NCBI GenBank assembly: GCA_963710315.1
Contig: CAVPZW010000008.1
Location: 186,001-250,000 of the forward strand
Reading direction: 5' to 3'
Source: Palsa-360 sp963710315
GTDB lineage: Bacteria; Acidobacteriota; Terriglobia; Acidiferrales; UBA7541
Length of the DNA stretch: 64,000 bases
A program made the translations under genes and the position numbers. Below the pieces are notes generated by a model. The model did no database searches and had not been told where the DNA came from. It saw only the letters and a list, made by a program, of their open reading frames with translations. Positions within the stretch are counted from its first letter, which is position 1; every line of letters begins with the position of its first letter. Shown in pieces: positions 55,677 to 63,603 of this stretch.

Positions 55677-56507
55677 CTATCTCCGCACCGGAGTTCGCGC
55701 CTGCGCGACAGCCGCGGGCAGGACCATGGTTGAGCGGCGCCGAGAAACCATCTCGCGCAGCCGATCGCTTAAATCTTCCGGCGAAAGATTGCTTTCGATC
55801 GAGCCGGCGGATGCAATCGAGATCGTGCCGGTTTCTTCGGAGACCAGCACCACCAGGCAGTCGCTGTCTTCGGTAATTCCGATGGCGGCGCGATGCCGCG
55901 TGCCCAGTTGTTTCGAGATCATGGGATTCAGAGAGAGTGGAAGAAAGCAGCCGGCGGCCGCCACGCGCGATCCCTCGATAATGACTGCGCCGTCATGCAG
56001 GGGAGATCCGGGCCGGAAAATGGAAACCAATAAATCGTAGGAAAGTTTGGCGTCCAGGGGAATTCCGCTTTCAATATAGGTGCGCAGTCCTGCCTGCCGT
56101 TCCACCACGATGAGCGCGCCAATGCGATTCTGAGAAAAATATTCGGCGGCCATAACAATGTCGTCATACGTGCCCTTTGGATTGCGCGAGGCGAAGCTCA
56201 TGGTGGCAAGGTTGCGACCAACTCTCGAAAGAGCCCTGCGGATTTCCGGTTGAAAAAGAATGATCAGCGCAATAGCCACGTACGGCAGCATGGTGGTGAG
56301 CAGCCATTCGACCATTTCCAGGCGCGCCCATTGCGCACCGCGATAAAAAACAAACAGCAGCGCGAGAGCCACCAGCATTTGCAGCGCGCGAGTTCCCCGC
56401 AGGAGTTTTAATAAAAAATAGATGAGTGTCGCGATAATCAGAATGTCCAGCGCGGCCCGGAAATCCAAGCGCGAGAGCGAAGTCACGGGAAGAGCGGCAG
56501 CGAACAT
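55677..56507 (-). CDS. cdaA: diadenylate cyclase (c-di-AMP synthase)
   Basis: A 276-residue protein with three N-terminal membrane helices (about residues 21-90) and the DisA_N/DAC domain. The catalytic DGA is at 172-174 (LHDGAVII) and RHR at 204-206 (GTRHRAAIGI). It makes c-di-AMP from two ATP. The start at 56507 gives the family N-terminus; the open frame to 56630 overlaps the divergent transporter. With cdaR and glmM it forms the classic operon. Confidence 0.95.
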   Translation of the reverse strand: MFAAALPVTSLSRLDFRAALDILIIATLIYFLLKLLRGTRALQMLVALALLFVFYRGAQWARLEMVEWLLTTMLPYVAIALIILFQPEIRRALSRVGRNLATMSFASRNPKGTYDDIVMAAEYFSQNRIGALIVVERQAGLRTYIESGIPLDAKLSYDLLVSIFRPGSPLHDGAVIIEGSRVAAAGCFLPLSLNPMISKQLGTRHRAAIGITEDSDCLVVLVSEETGTISIASAGSIESNLSPEDLSDRLREMVSRRRSTMVLPAAVAQARTPVRR

Positions 56508-56610
56508 GTTAGTGCCATCTACGGTATCGCAGCCTTGCTGCCTGGGGCAAGCCGCAGTTTGCCGTCGTTTGTCCCAATGAAGGGGTGTGTTATGTTGAAT
56601 TTGGTGAGAA

Positions 56611-57669
56611 ATGCAGATCGAAGACGTCAAAGTAACAGCGCGATCGAACCCTTCTCAGCGCATCATCGCGGCGGCCATTGTCTTTGCCTTCTTGTACTTT
56701 GCCTCGGACGTGGTGGTCACCTTGCTGCTTGCCGTGCTGCTGGCCTATTTTCTCGATCCGGTGGTCGGGCTTTTTGAGCGCATTCGCATTCCGCGAGCGC
56801 TGGGCGCACTGGTTGTCATGCTTGCAGTCACCGCGTTGTTTGCCGGGCTGGGCTATCTTGTAGTGGTTCGAGCGGATCAATTTCTTGCCGACTGGCCGCG
56901 TTACAGCGGCGCTCTGCGCCATGTGACAACGGCTTTTGACCGTCAATTGGCCACCGTGGAAAAGGGTGTTGACGCCATTGCGCCCGCTCCGGACAAAGGT
57001 CGGACCCCGCCACGCACCGTTGAGCCGCCCCCCGTGCGCGAATGGCTGCTTCGAGGGGTCGGATCGTTGTATTCCATACTAGTGGTGGCGACGTTCCTGC
57101 CTTTCCTGGTTTTCTTCATGCTTGCGGCAAAACCTCGCATCTGGAAAGCCACCATCGATTTGTTTCCGGATGACCACCAGGAGCGCGTGCGGGAAACACT
57201 GGACCAGCTTGGCTCGATGCTCCGAAGCTTTGTAGTGGGCAACGCTCTCGTCGCCGTCATCCTGATGCTTCTAAGCTGGGGTTTCTTCCTTTTAATTCAT
57301 TTGAATTACCCTTTTCTGGCGGGCTGCGTTTCCGGGCTGCTGAATCTGGTGCCATATCTTGGAGCTGTGCTGGCGTGGATCCCGGCATTCTTGATCGGCC
57401 TGGCGCAATGGAACACCATCGGCCCATACTTCGGGGCCGCGGCAACGCTGACGTTTCTCCATATTGTGGGCTTGAATGTGTTGATGCCGGCGATCGTAGG
57501 CAGGCGCGTGCACTTGAATGCGCTCGCGGTTACCGTAGCACTGTTATTCTGGGGATGGCTCTGGGGCGCGACAGGACTGGTCCTGGCAATTCCCATTACC
57601 GCGACGGTCAAAGTGATTTGCGATCATTCCGACGGCTGGGAACCGGTGGGGCGCTGGCTGGGCGCATAG
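56611..57669 (+). CDS. AI-2E family transporter
   Basis: A 352-residue membrane protein of the UPF0118/AI-2E family with about eight helices, starting VIFAFLYFASD-type hydrophobic runs, and the GLLNLVPYLGAVLAWIPAFL and late VLVLAIP-like helices. Members export small molecules or act as ion antiporters; autoinducer-2 export is known only for a few. It is divergent from cdaA with about 100 bases between. The stop TAG abuts a repeat element. Confidence 0.85.
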   Translation: MQIEDVKVTARSNPSQRIIAAAIVFAFLYFASDVVVTLLLAVLLAYFLDPVVGLFERIRIPRALGALVVMLAVTALFAGLGYLVVVRADQFLADWPRYSGALRHVTTAFDRQLATVEKGVDAIAPAPDKGRTPPRTVEPPPVREWLLRGVGSLYSILVVATFLPFLVFFMLAAKPRIWKATIDLFPDDHQERVRETLDQLGSMLRSFVVGNALVAVILMLLSWGFFLLIHLNYPFLAGCVSGLLNLVPYLGAVLAWIPAFLIGLAQWNTIGPYFGAAATLTFLHIVGLNVLMPAIVGRRVHLNALAVTVALLFWGWLWGATGLVLAIPITATVKVICDHSDGWEPVGRWLGA

Positions 57670-57743
57670 TAGCGTAGGCACTCCTGCGTGTGCGGGTTTT
57701 GCTGGAGTTAACAAAAGCGCACAGGCAGGAGTGCCTGTGCTAC
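57669..57743. repeat. dispersed inverted-repeat element between convergent genes
   Basis: Begins GTAGCGTAGGCACTCCTGCG and ends CAGGAGTGCCTGTGCTAC. Both convergent genes end at it: the AI-2E gene directly at its left edge and the minus-strand glycosyltransferase inside its right edge. Confidence 0.85.
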
Positions 57744-58675
57744 ACGACTTTTTCCGCCGCCAAGGGAATCCGCGGATACGCCACGCCTGTGTTGCTTTTT
57801 TCCGCGCCCACATATTTGGTGTGAAAAAATGTTTCCACGTCGAATTCCAGATCGCTGGCATACGATGGAATCGTGGCTAGAGAAGCGTAGCCCCGCAGAT
57901 AAAGGGACGGCGTGTATCCCCAATCCAGCGTGCAGGGAAATGCCTTCTCCGGCGGAAACGCCCAGAACGGAGAAAATTTCCGCAAATCGATCCCGAAAAG
58001 ATCGGCATAAAATTTCTGCCAGGAATGAGTGGTCATCTGCAGCGAGGAAGGATTGGCGTATTTCTCCATGATAATTTCCGCCGCGGCCCGCGAAAACAGA
58101 ACCATGCCCGCGCCGATATCGGATTGCACGGAATAACCGGAGCGGTATTCGAGCACGTGGCTTTCAAACGAGCGCGCCGTGGCTGAGCCGCAGACAATTC
58201 CGTCGTCGGCGCCCTGAGAAAAAAGCTTTACCAGCGCCCCAAACCATCCCGGCCGAAATAAAATGTCATTCTCGATCAGTCCCACATAGTCGTAGCCCAA
58301 TTTCAGGAGGCGCGAAAGCCCGAAACAAACCGCGGCCTCCGCCCCGCCCGTCACGCCATAATTCACTTCCACGAGCTTGGCGTTCTGAAACTTGTAATTT
58401 TTGGCCAGAGCGGGCACACCTGGTTCCTTGCTGCCATCGTTCCAGATCAAATCGTAGCCGCCCTCGGTATCGAGGTTCTGAAGCGTCTGCAGCGTGAACA
58501 GGTAGCGATCCTTTGTGCTGAATGAAAATCCGATGCGGTCGCCGCGCTTGGGCACGCGGGGTTTGGTCTTATTGCGCTTTTGCAGCGAACGCAGGACGTC
58601 GATGATTTCCGGGAATTCCGCGCTTGCCCTCCCGGGGAGTTTTCTTTTTCGCGGAGCTACTGTCGCCGATCTCAT
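57740..58675 (-). CDS. GT-A-fold glycosyltransferase
   Basis: A 311-residue protein. RIGFSFSTKDRYLFTLQTLQ and VGLIENDILFRPGWFGALV are typical of GT2-like enzymes, with NDILF as the metal-binding site. The start overlaps the stop of the next gene upstream (ATGA at 58672-58675), so they are translated together. A longer frame to 58717 is unlikely. The protein lacks membrane segments. Confidence 0.7.
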   Translation of the reverse strand: MRSATVAPRKRKLPGRASAEFPEIIDVLRSLQKRNKTKPRVPKRGDRIGFSFSTKDRYLFTLQTLQNLDTEGGYDLIWNDGSKEPGVPALAKNYKFQNAKLVEVNYGVTGGAEAAVCFGLSRLLKLGYDYVGLIENDILFRPGWFGALVKLFSQGADDGIVCGSATARSFESHVLEYRSGYSVQSDIGAGMVLFSRAAAEIIMEKYANPSSLQMTTHSWQKFYADLFGIDLRKFSPFWAFPPEKAFPCTLDWGYTPSLYLRGYASLATIPSYASDLEFDVETFFHTKYVGAEKSNTGVAYPRIPLAAEKVV

Positions 58676-59817
58676 GCCCGTCCTACCGCCGCAAGCTGCT
58701 GGCAAGCAGCCACCCATGCGCGCATGGATGCGGCCATCGCGCGGAAATATTCCCGCGTGGGCTCGGTCCAGATAAATCCGGAAAAGCGCGAGACGCTTTC
58801 CTCAAGCTGAAAACTCAAGCTGAGATACGCTTCGGAATAAGTGTTGCCACCGAGGCGAACCTCGGCGAGCCAGGGCAGCAAGTCCTCCAGCGCGCAGATG
58901 CCGGCCATTTCCTGCGTGGCGTCCCGCAGGTAGCGGTGCGCGTTTCGGCGGTGCTCGGCGACCGGCGTGCCCGTGCGAATGCTGTGTCCCAGATGGCGCG
59001 CGCAGGCCTGGCTGAAGTATCCCGAAAAAATGTCGCCGAAGCGGTCGATCTGCAGCCCGCCCTGCGAATTGCCCATTGGAACGAAGTAGTAGCTGGGGAT
59101 GACGTCGCGGTGCAGCGCGGTGTTCTGCGTGTTGACCGGAGACCAGGTGGAATTGCCCAACACGATGGATTTTCCCGTGAACGAGAGCGCCCGCACCGGC
59201 GTCGCCAGCCATGTGATTCCATCGAGGTCCGGCTCTTTCAGCCACAGGCCCGCGTTGATCCGCACATCCGCCTGGCGCGATTGGATCTTGATTGCCGGCT
59301 CCCGTTGCCGCGCAGCGTAGGGGAATCCGCGCGGGTAGACGCGGCTGGCCGGTTCCAGCTCCAGCAGTTCGCAGAGGTTGAACCAGCCGCTCGAGGAATC
59401 CACCACATCGTAGCGCTGCGGCTCCCGGCAGACGATGGAATGTTCCGCGAAGTAGTCCTCGTTCGCCGGACAGTAATTGTCGTCGTCGATGGACATCAGA
59501 AAATCCGCCTCGCTATCGGCGGCCATGAGGTAGCCGACGTTGCGGCGGTTGTCGGAATTGTATGGGACGAGCCGCGGCGGAAAACCCAGGCGAAGCAGAA
59601 TGCGTTCCTGCTCATCGAGCGTGGGACACAAAACGTCCAGGCCCTTTTTTCGCAGGTCCACGCATCGCTGAAACACTGTGGGCGGAGTTTTCCTGTCGGG
59701 AATAACGATGACTTGAACTTCGTCGAGGTGGCCGTGCGACGTGAAATTATCGCAATAGCCGTCAAGCACAACCGGATCGGCAATGGTGGTTAGCACCATC
59801 GCAGCGCGCAGAGACAT
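58672..59817 (-). CDS. STELLO/RGP-like GT-A protein
   Basis: A 381-residue protein whose N-terminal half reads VLTTIADPVVLDGYC, IVIPDRKTPP and RRNVGYLMAADSEADFLMSIDDDN. The GYLxA...IDDD arrangement resembles the reversibly glycosylated polypeptide (GT75) and STELLO families of sugar-nucleotide enzymes; I infer this from the motif, not a search. It is predicted cytoplasmic and coupled by a four-base overlap to the next glycosyltransferase. The pair may build a separate glycan from the main cluster. Confidence 0.6.
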   Translation of the reverse strand: MSLRAAMVLTTIADPVVLDGYCDNFTSHGHLDEVQVIVIPDRKTPPTVFQRCVDLRKKGLDVLCPTLDEQERILLRLGFPPRLVPYNSDNRRNVGYLMAADSEADFLMSIDDDNYCPANEDYFAEHSIVCREPQRYDVVDSSSGWFNLCELLELEPASRVYPRGFPYAARQREPAIKIQSRQADVRINAGLWLKEPDLDGITWLATPVRALSFTGKSIVLGNSTWSPVNTQNTALHRDVIPSYYFVPMGNSQGGLQIDRFGDIFSGYFSQACARHLGHSIRTGTPVAEHRRNAHRYLRDATQEMAGICALEDLLPWLAEVRLGGNTYSEAYLSLSFQLEESVSRFSGFIWTEPTREYFRAMAASMRAWVAACQQLAAVGRA

Positions 59818-60177
59818 TTATCCTCCCGGACTGTCTCTGCCTCTGTGGAAAGTATGACCCCACACACAATGTATGCGTGCAGGTCCAAGGGCGTCAACGC
59901 TGTGTTGCGGCACGTGTTCCAAAAAGAGGAGTGCGACTAACTTCTGAGCCTTTGTGCCAACTCGGTTCTTGCACGGCTGTGTAGCGCCCGCCTTTAGGCG
60001 GGCACTGTGGCATCAAGCGGATGCCCGCCTAAAGGCGGGCGCTACATGGGCGGAAAACAGGTTGCTACACAAGCTCTCGGTCAACCTTCGGTTTTCGCTC
60101 TCATCGGCAAGCATCAGCCAGCATTGATGCCAGCCCTGCATGTGCGCGTATTGCTGGCGATGTTGCCCAATGCTAGG
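59818..60177. other. 360-base intergenic region holding one inverted repeat
   Basis: The divergent GT gene and the glutamine amidotransferase are separated by a region whose only recognised element is the palindrome at 59980-60046. The rest has no clear gene. The amidotransferase frame is open upstream across the repeat but that part is not coding in character. Confidence 0.45.
59980..60046. repeat. dispersed inverted-repeat element, perfect 25-bp arms
   Basis: Left arm 59980-60004 and right arm 60022-60046 are perfect reverse complements (outer TGTAGCGCCCGCCTTTAGGC). The arm core CCCGCCTTTAGGCGGG is itself palindromic. It is close in sequence to the element at 60978-61044. Confidence 0.88.
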
Positions 60178-60954
60178 ATGGCAGCTCCCATGGCCCAGCA
60201 ACAACATTTTCGCCCGCGCATCGGCGTACCGTGGCGCACCGCCGCCGAAGAAGCTGCACACAAGCGGCCCAAGATCGACAAGTATCTTCACGCGGTGGAA
60301 AGAGCAGGCGGCGAAGCGGTGCTGCTGTCCCTGGTCCTGGGGGCCGATGCCTTGAAGCGCGAGGCCCAGCGGCTGGATGCGATCTTGCTCACTGGCAGCC
60401 CGGCTGACGTCGATCCGGCCCATTATGGCGCCAAGCGCCACCCGGCTACGGAAGCCACCGACGCCGCACGAGAGCGCACCGATTTCACTCTGCTCGAACA
60501 CGCGCTGGCCGCAGGCAAGCCGGTGCTCGCTATCTGCTACGGCATTCAGTCGCTGAATGTTTTTCTGGGCGGCAGCCTCATCCAGGACATTCCCACGGAA
60601 CTGGGAACAACAATCTGTCACAGTCCCGATGAAGAGGATCTTCCCGGCGGCGGCGAAGTGCCGGACGCCATGCACGGAGCAAGCTTCGAGCCCGGCCGCG
60701 TGCTGGAGATTTCCGGCGCGCCTCACGCGGAAGTGAACTCGTCGCATCATCAATCCGTGCTGGAGCCAGGTAGCGGCCTGCGCATCACCTCGCGAGCGCC
60801 GGACGGCGTGGTTGAAGCGGTTGAATTGTCAGGCAGCCCAAATTGGGTCGTGGGAGTGCAGTGGCATCCGGAACGAATGCCGGCGGACGCGGTATCTCTT
60901 GCTCTCTTTCGCGAGTTTGTTGCAGCTGCACGGGTTGCGAGGACCGAAAAGTAA
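60178..60954 (+). CDS. class I glutamine amidotransferase / gamma-glutamyl hydrolase (PuuD-like)
   Basis: A 258-residue peptidase C26-type enzyme. RPRIGVPWRT starts the fold; the nucleophile is Cys in VLAICYGIQSLNVFLGGSLIQD (usually CRG, here CYG), and the catalytic His is in VQWHPE. PuuD-like enzymes hydrolyse gamma-glutamyl-GABA and related amides. The start is uncertain: ATG at 60178, 60190 or 60127. It is a single gene between two palindromic elements. Confidence 0.78.
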   Translation: MAAPMAQQQHFRPRIGVPWRTAAEEAAHKRPKIDKYLHAVERAGGEAVLLSLVLGADALKREAQRLDAILLTGSPADVDPAHYGAKRHPATEATDAARERTDFTLLEHALAAGKPVLAICYGIQSLNVFLGGSLIQDIPTELGTTICHSPDEEDLPGGGEVPDAMHGASFEPGRVLEISGAPHAEVNSSHHQSVLEPGSGLRITSRAPDGVVEAVELSGSPNWVVGVQWHPERMPADAVSLALFREFVAAARVARTEK

Positions 60955-60977
60955 AAAACCGGACCTGCGCATTGCGT

Positions 60978-61044
60978 TGTAGCGCCCGCCTTCAGGCGGG
61001 TAGTGTCGATGCACGGGAATGCCCGCCTGAAGGCGGGCGCTACA
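60978..61044. repeat. dispersed inverted-repeat element
   Basis: Left TGTAGCGCCCGCCTTCAGGC (60978) and right GCCTGAAGGCGGGCGCTACA (to 61044) are reverse complements over 23 bases. It follows the amidotransferase gene. Confidence 0.88.
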
Positions 61045-61086
61045 GACGCTTGTGAAATGCATTTCGCCGAGCTGCTCTTATTCAGG

Positions 61087-61151
61087 TTTTCCACAGGCAG
61101 AGTCGCCCAATATTTTCGAAAAGTTATTCACAGGTTTACACAAATTCCACA
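61087..61151 (+). promoter_or_regulatory. cluster of DnaA-box-like 9-mers
   Basis: Four near-consensus sites on one strand: TTTTCCACA (61087-61095) and TTATTCACA (61124-61132) match TTWTNCACA exactly, GTTTACACA (61134-61142) has one mismatch, and AATTCCACA ending near 61150 has two. They lie upstream of the small Cys/His gene. Function is inferred from the match alone. Confidence 0.45.
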
Positions 61152-61314
61152 GGGCGCAATCATCCTTTTCGCGCTAGACTTTTCCCTGTCGATCACACTC
61201 GGTCCCGGCTCTGCCCCGCGACGTGCCGTGCCAGGGTTCGGCTCTATTTAGAGCCCGATCCGAAAAATGACCACTAGTTGGGCCAGGGAATCCTCAACCC
61301 CAGCGGAGGATGAC

Positions 61315-61620
61315 ATGACAAACGATTTGAACAGTCCGGTGGCTATTCTCGACAAAGAAATTGCCAAGTATCCGACCTATACGATCGAAGCGTTCGAGCT
61401 CTGCGATTGCTGCGGGGCGCGATTTGGCATTGGGTATCACCAGGCTTGCAAGCACCACTCTGGCGCAGCCGGCCATGAGGACGAACTCCCAAAGAAGCTT
61501 CGGGAGATGCTTGCAGAGGACCACGGGCATGACCGCAAGCACAAACACTTCACCGAAATCTGGATCGTTCCGACATGGGAACGTTCATATACATCACCAC
61601 TAAATCGTACCAGGTTCTAA
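61315..61620 (+). CDS. small Cys/His-rich hypothetical protein
   Basis: A 101-residue protein with ELCDCCGARFGIGYHQACKHH, which could make a zinc site, and a second His-rich stretch (AEDHGHDRKHKHF). GGAGG (61305-61309) five bases before the ATG at 61315 sets the start; an out-of-frame ATG overlaps at 61310. No family is recognised. It lies between two clusters of DnaA-box-like sites and upstream of dnaB. Confidence 0.6.
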   Translation: MTNDLNSPVAILDKEIAKYPTYTIEAFELCDCCGARFGIGYHQACKHHSGAAGHEDELPKKLREMLAEDHGHDRKHKHFTEIWIVPTWERSYTSPLNRTRF

Positions 61621-61718
61621 CGGCCCGCCCTCGTCCGTTCCCTGTCCACCCAAGAAGAGTTTTCTTGGGAAGACGCTTGCTATCTAATTTTCGTCTTACC
61701 TTCGATTCGTTTTCCTAG

Positions 61719-61825
61719 ATATCCACAAGATATTTTTTATTCACAAGTCCTCAAGCCCTTTCCCCGTTGTGGCAATGAGTAGAAATCAGCCACTATGCAC
61801 GGGCGTCTTCGAAATGGTTTACACA
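61719..61825 (+). promoter_or_regulatory. second group of DnaA-box-like 9-mers upstream of dnaB
   Basis: ATATCCACA (61719-61727, one mismatch), an exact TTATTCACA (61737-61745), and GTTTACACA (61817-61825, one mismatch), all on the plus strand in an AT-rich region. Confidence 0.4.
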
Positions 61826-61849
61826 GGTGTTCAAGTTTTGCGCGGATAG

Positions 61850-61879
61850 TTGACAAATCGGTTCTTGACAAGCGAATAT
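61850..61879 (+). promoter_or_regulatory. possible dnaB promoter
   Basis: An exact TTGACA at 61850-61855 is followed, 18 bases later, by a weak GAATAT -10. A second TTGACA lies at 61865. The dnaB ATG is at 61894, so the leader would be very short. Confidence 0.3.
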
Positions 61880-61893
61880 AAGGCGAATCCATT

Positions 61894-63261
61894 ATGGCTA
61901 CTTCGGCTCCATCGTTAGACAGACCTATGCCCCATTTCCTTGAGGCGGAGAAATCCGTCCTTGGGGCCATTTTGGTTCACAGTGAATACTTTACGTCAGT
62001 ATTGGAGAAAGGACTGAAACCGGAGGACTTTTTTGATAGGCAGCACCGACTCATTTATGAGGCAATGAGAGTACTTGATGACCAGCGTAAACCAATCGAT
62101 CTCTTGACCGTCAATGAGCAACTCCGTGCTGAGGATACCCTCGAAAGAGCGGGCGGCGTGGCCTATCTGGCCCATTTGGTTGATGGTAGACCACACGTTG
62201 TCAATATTGAGCATTGGACTGAAATTATTAAGGAGAAAGCACTCCTCCGAAATATTATTGCAGCAGGCGAGAGAATGCAGACTCAGGCCCTCGATGCCAA
62301 TGAAAGCGCCGAGGAAATACTTGGAAGTGCGGAAGCCAGCGTTTTTCAACTTGCCGAAGAACGCGTACGTCATGGGCTTGTGGGAATCCGCGATGTAGTC
62401 CGCGAAAGCTTCGACCGCATTTCGCAAATCTATAAGGAAGGCAAACGAGTAACCGGCCTTTCGACTGGCTACCATGAGCTTGATAACATGACATCCGGCC
62501 TGCAGCCTTCCGAAATGATCATTCTTGCAGCGCGGCCATCGATGGGGAAGACAGCGTTTGCGCTGAACTTAGCCGAAAACATAGCGATACGCGACAAGAA
62601 AGCTGTTGCGATATTCAGTCTTGAAATGTCGAAGGAATCTCTGCTACTTCGCCTTCTTTCGTCCGATGCAAAGATCGATTCACACAAGTTTCGAACAGGT
62701 CATTTGACTCGGGAAGACGGTGGGAAAATCCCACTGTCGTTGAACCGGCTCGCCGAATCTTCGCTATGGATTGACGATTCGGGATCCGCAACAGTTGCGG
62801 AAATTAACGCAAAGTTACGCAGGGTTATGCGGGACAAAAAGCTTTCCTTGGTAATAGTCGACTACCTGCAATTGATTGCCGCTCACGGGCGATTTGGGAA
62901 CCGAAACGAAGAAGTTTCGAGTATCACCCGCGGACTGAAGGCATTGGCCAAAGAGCTAAAATTGCCTGTGCTTGTGCTTTCCCAGCTTTCACGCGCCTCC
63001 GAAAAGGAGGATCGTCTTCCAATGTTGTCCGATTTGCGCGAATCCGGTGCGATTGAGCAGGACGCTGACGTTGTAATGTTCATCCATCGTCCAAATTTCT
63101 ACAAGAAGTCAGAGGAAGTGACGCCAGAAGAACGCGGTGAAACTAACCTAATCATCGCCAAGCAGAGAAACGGGCCGACCGATACGATCCGATTTATATT
63201 TCAAGGCGGCTTCACGCGCTTCGAAGAACGAGCTCCGGATTCATGGACAGAACCTGCCTAG
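61894..63261 (+). CDS. dnaB: replicative DNA helicase
   Basis: A 455-residue hexameric helicase. The N-terminal collar starts PHFLEAEKSVLGAIL, with a linker around residue 150, and the RecA domain has Walker A AARPSMGKTAFALN near residue 215, IFSLEMSKESLLLR, Walker B LVIVDYLQLI and the arginine-finger region SDLRESGAIEQDADVV. The start is ATG at 61894. It unwinds the replication fork with DnaG. alr follows after 340 bases on the same strand. Confidence 0.97.
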   Translation: MATSAPSLDRPMPHFLEAEKSVLGAILVHSEYFTSVLEKGLKPEDFFDRQHRLIYEAMRVLDDQRKPIDLLTVNEQLRAEDTLERAGGVAYLAHLVDGRPHVVNIEHWTEIIKEKALLRNIIAAGERMQTQALDANESAEEILGSAEASVFQLAEERVRHGLVGIRDVVRESFDRISQIYKEGKRVTGLSTGYHELDNMTSGLQPSEMIILAARPSMGKTAFALNLAENIAIRDKKAVAIFSLEMSKESLLLRLLSSDAKIDSHKFRTGHLTREDGGKIPLSLNRLAESSLWIDDSGSATVAEINAKLRRVMRDKKLSLVIVDYLQLIAAHGRFGNRNEEVSSITRGLKALAKELKLPVLVLSQLSRASEKEDRLPMLSDLRESGAIEQDADVVMFIHRPNFYKKSEEVTPEERGETNLIIAKQRNGPTDTIRFIFQGGFTRFEERAPDSWTEPA

Positions 63262-63603
63262 CTGTCCTCTGGCGGCCACAGTTGTGTCGATTTTGGGGCG
63301 AAACGGCCGGGTCTTTCTTACTCGAATTTGATAATTTATTTCTCGTAGGTCCTGCCTCCTCTATCACATAGTCCTTCCGAGCTGTCTTCGCACAACGGAT
63401 CGTGTCGCGGCCCTGCGATTGCAATTCATTTCCATTGAAATTTAATGAGCGCCACGTGGCATAGGCTTCAGCCTGTGCGGTTTTAACTCTTGCAAGGACT
63501 AAAACCCACAGGCTGAAGCCTATGCCACCCGAGGACTAGTTACTAAGCCGCGCGAGGACACGCATCGGTGATTTTTTTTCCGCGCCCGAATCGGTTACCC
63601 TTG
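63262..63603. other. 342-base gap between dnaB and alr with one repeat
   Basis: Only the palindromic element at 63456-63528 is recognised. No small gene or clear terminator was found in the rest. Confidence 0.45.
63456..63528. repeat. dispersed inverted-repeat element
   Basis: Left GTGGCATAGGCTTCAGCCTG and right CAGGCTGAAGCCTATGCCAC are perfect complements, 22 bases including the next pair. The inner parts have TTTTAA and AAAACC facing each other. It is a GTGGC-ended variant of the GTAGC family. Confidence 0.88.

Noticed and set aside
26385..63528. Regular palindromic repeats as a CRISPR array
   Set aside because: The copies are separated by whole genes, have no uniform spacers, and no cas gene is present.
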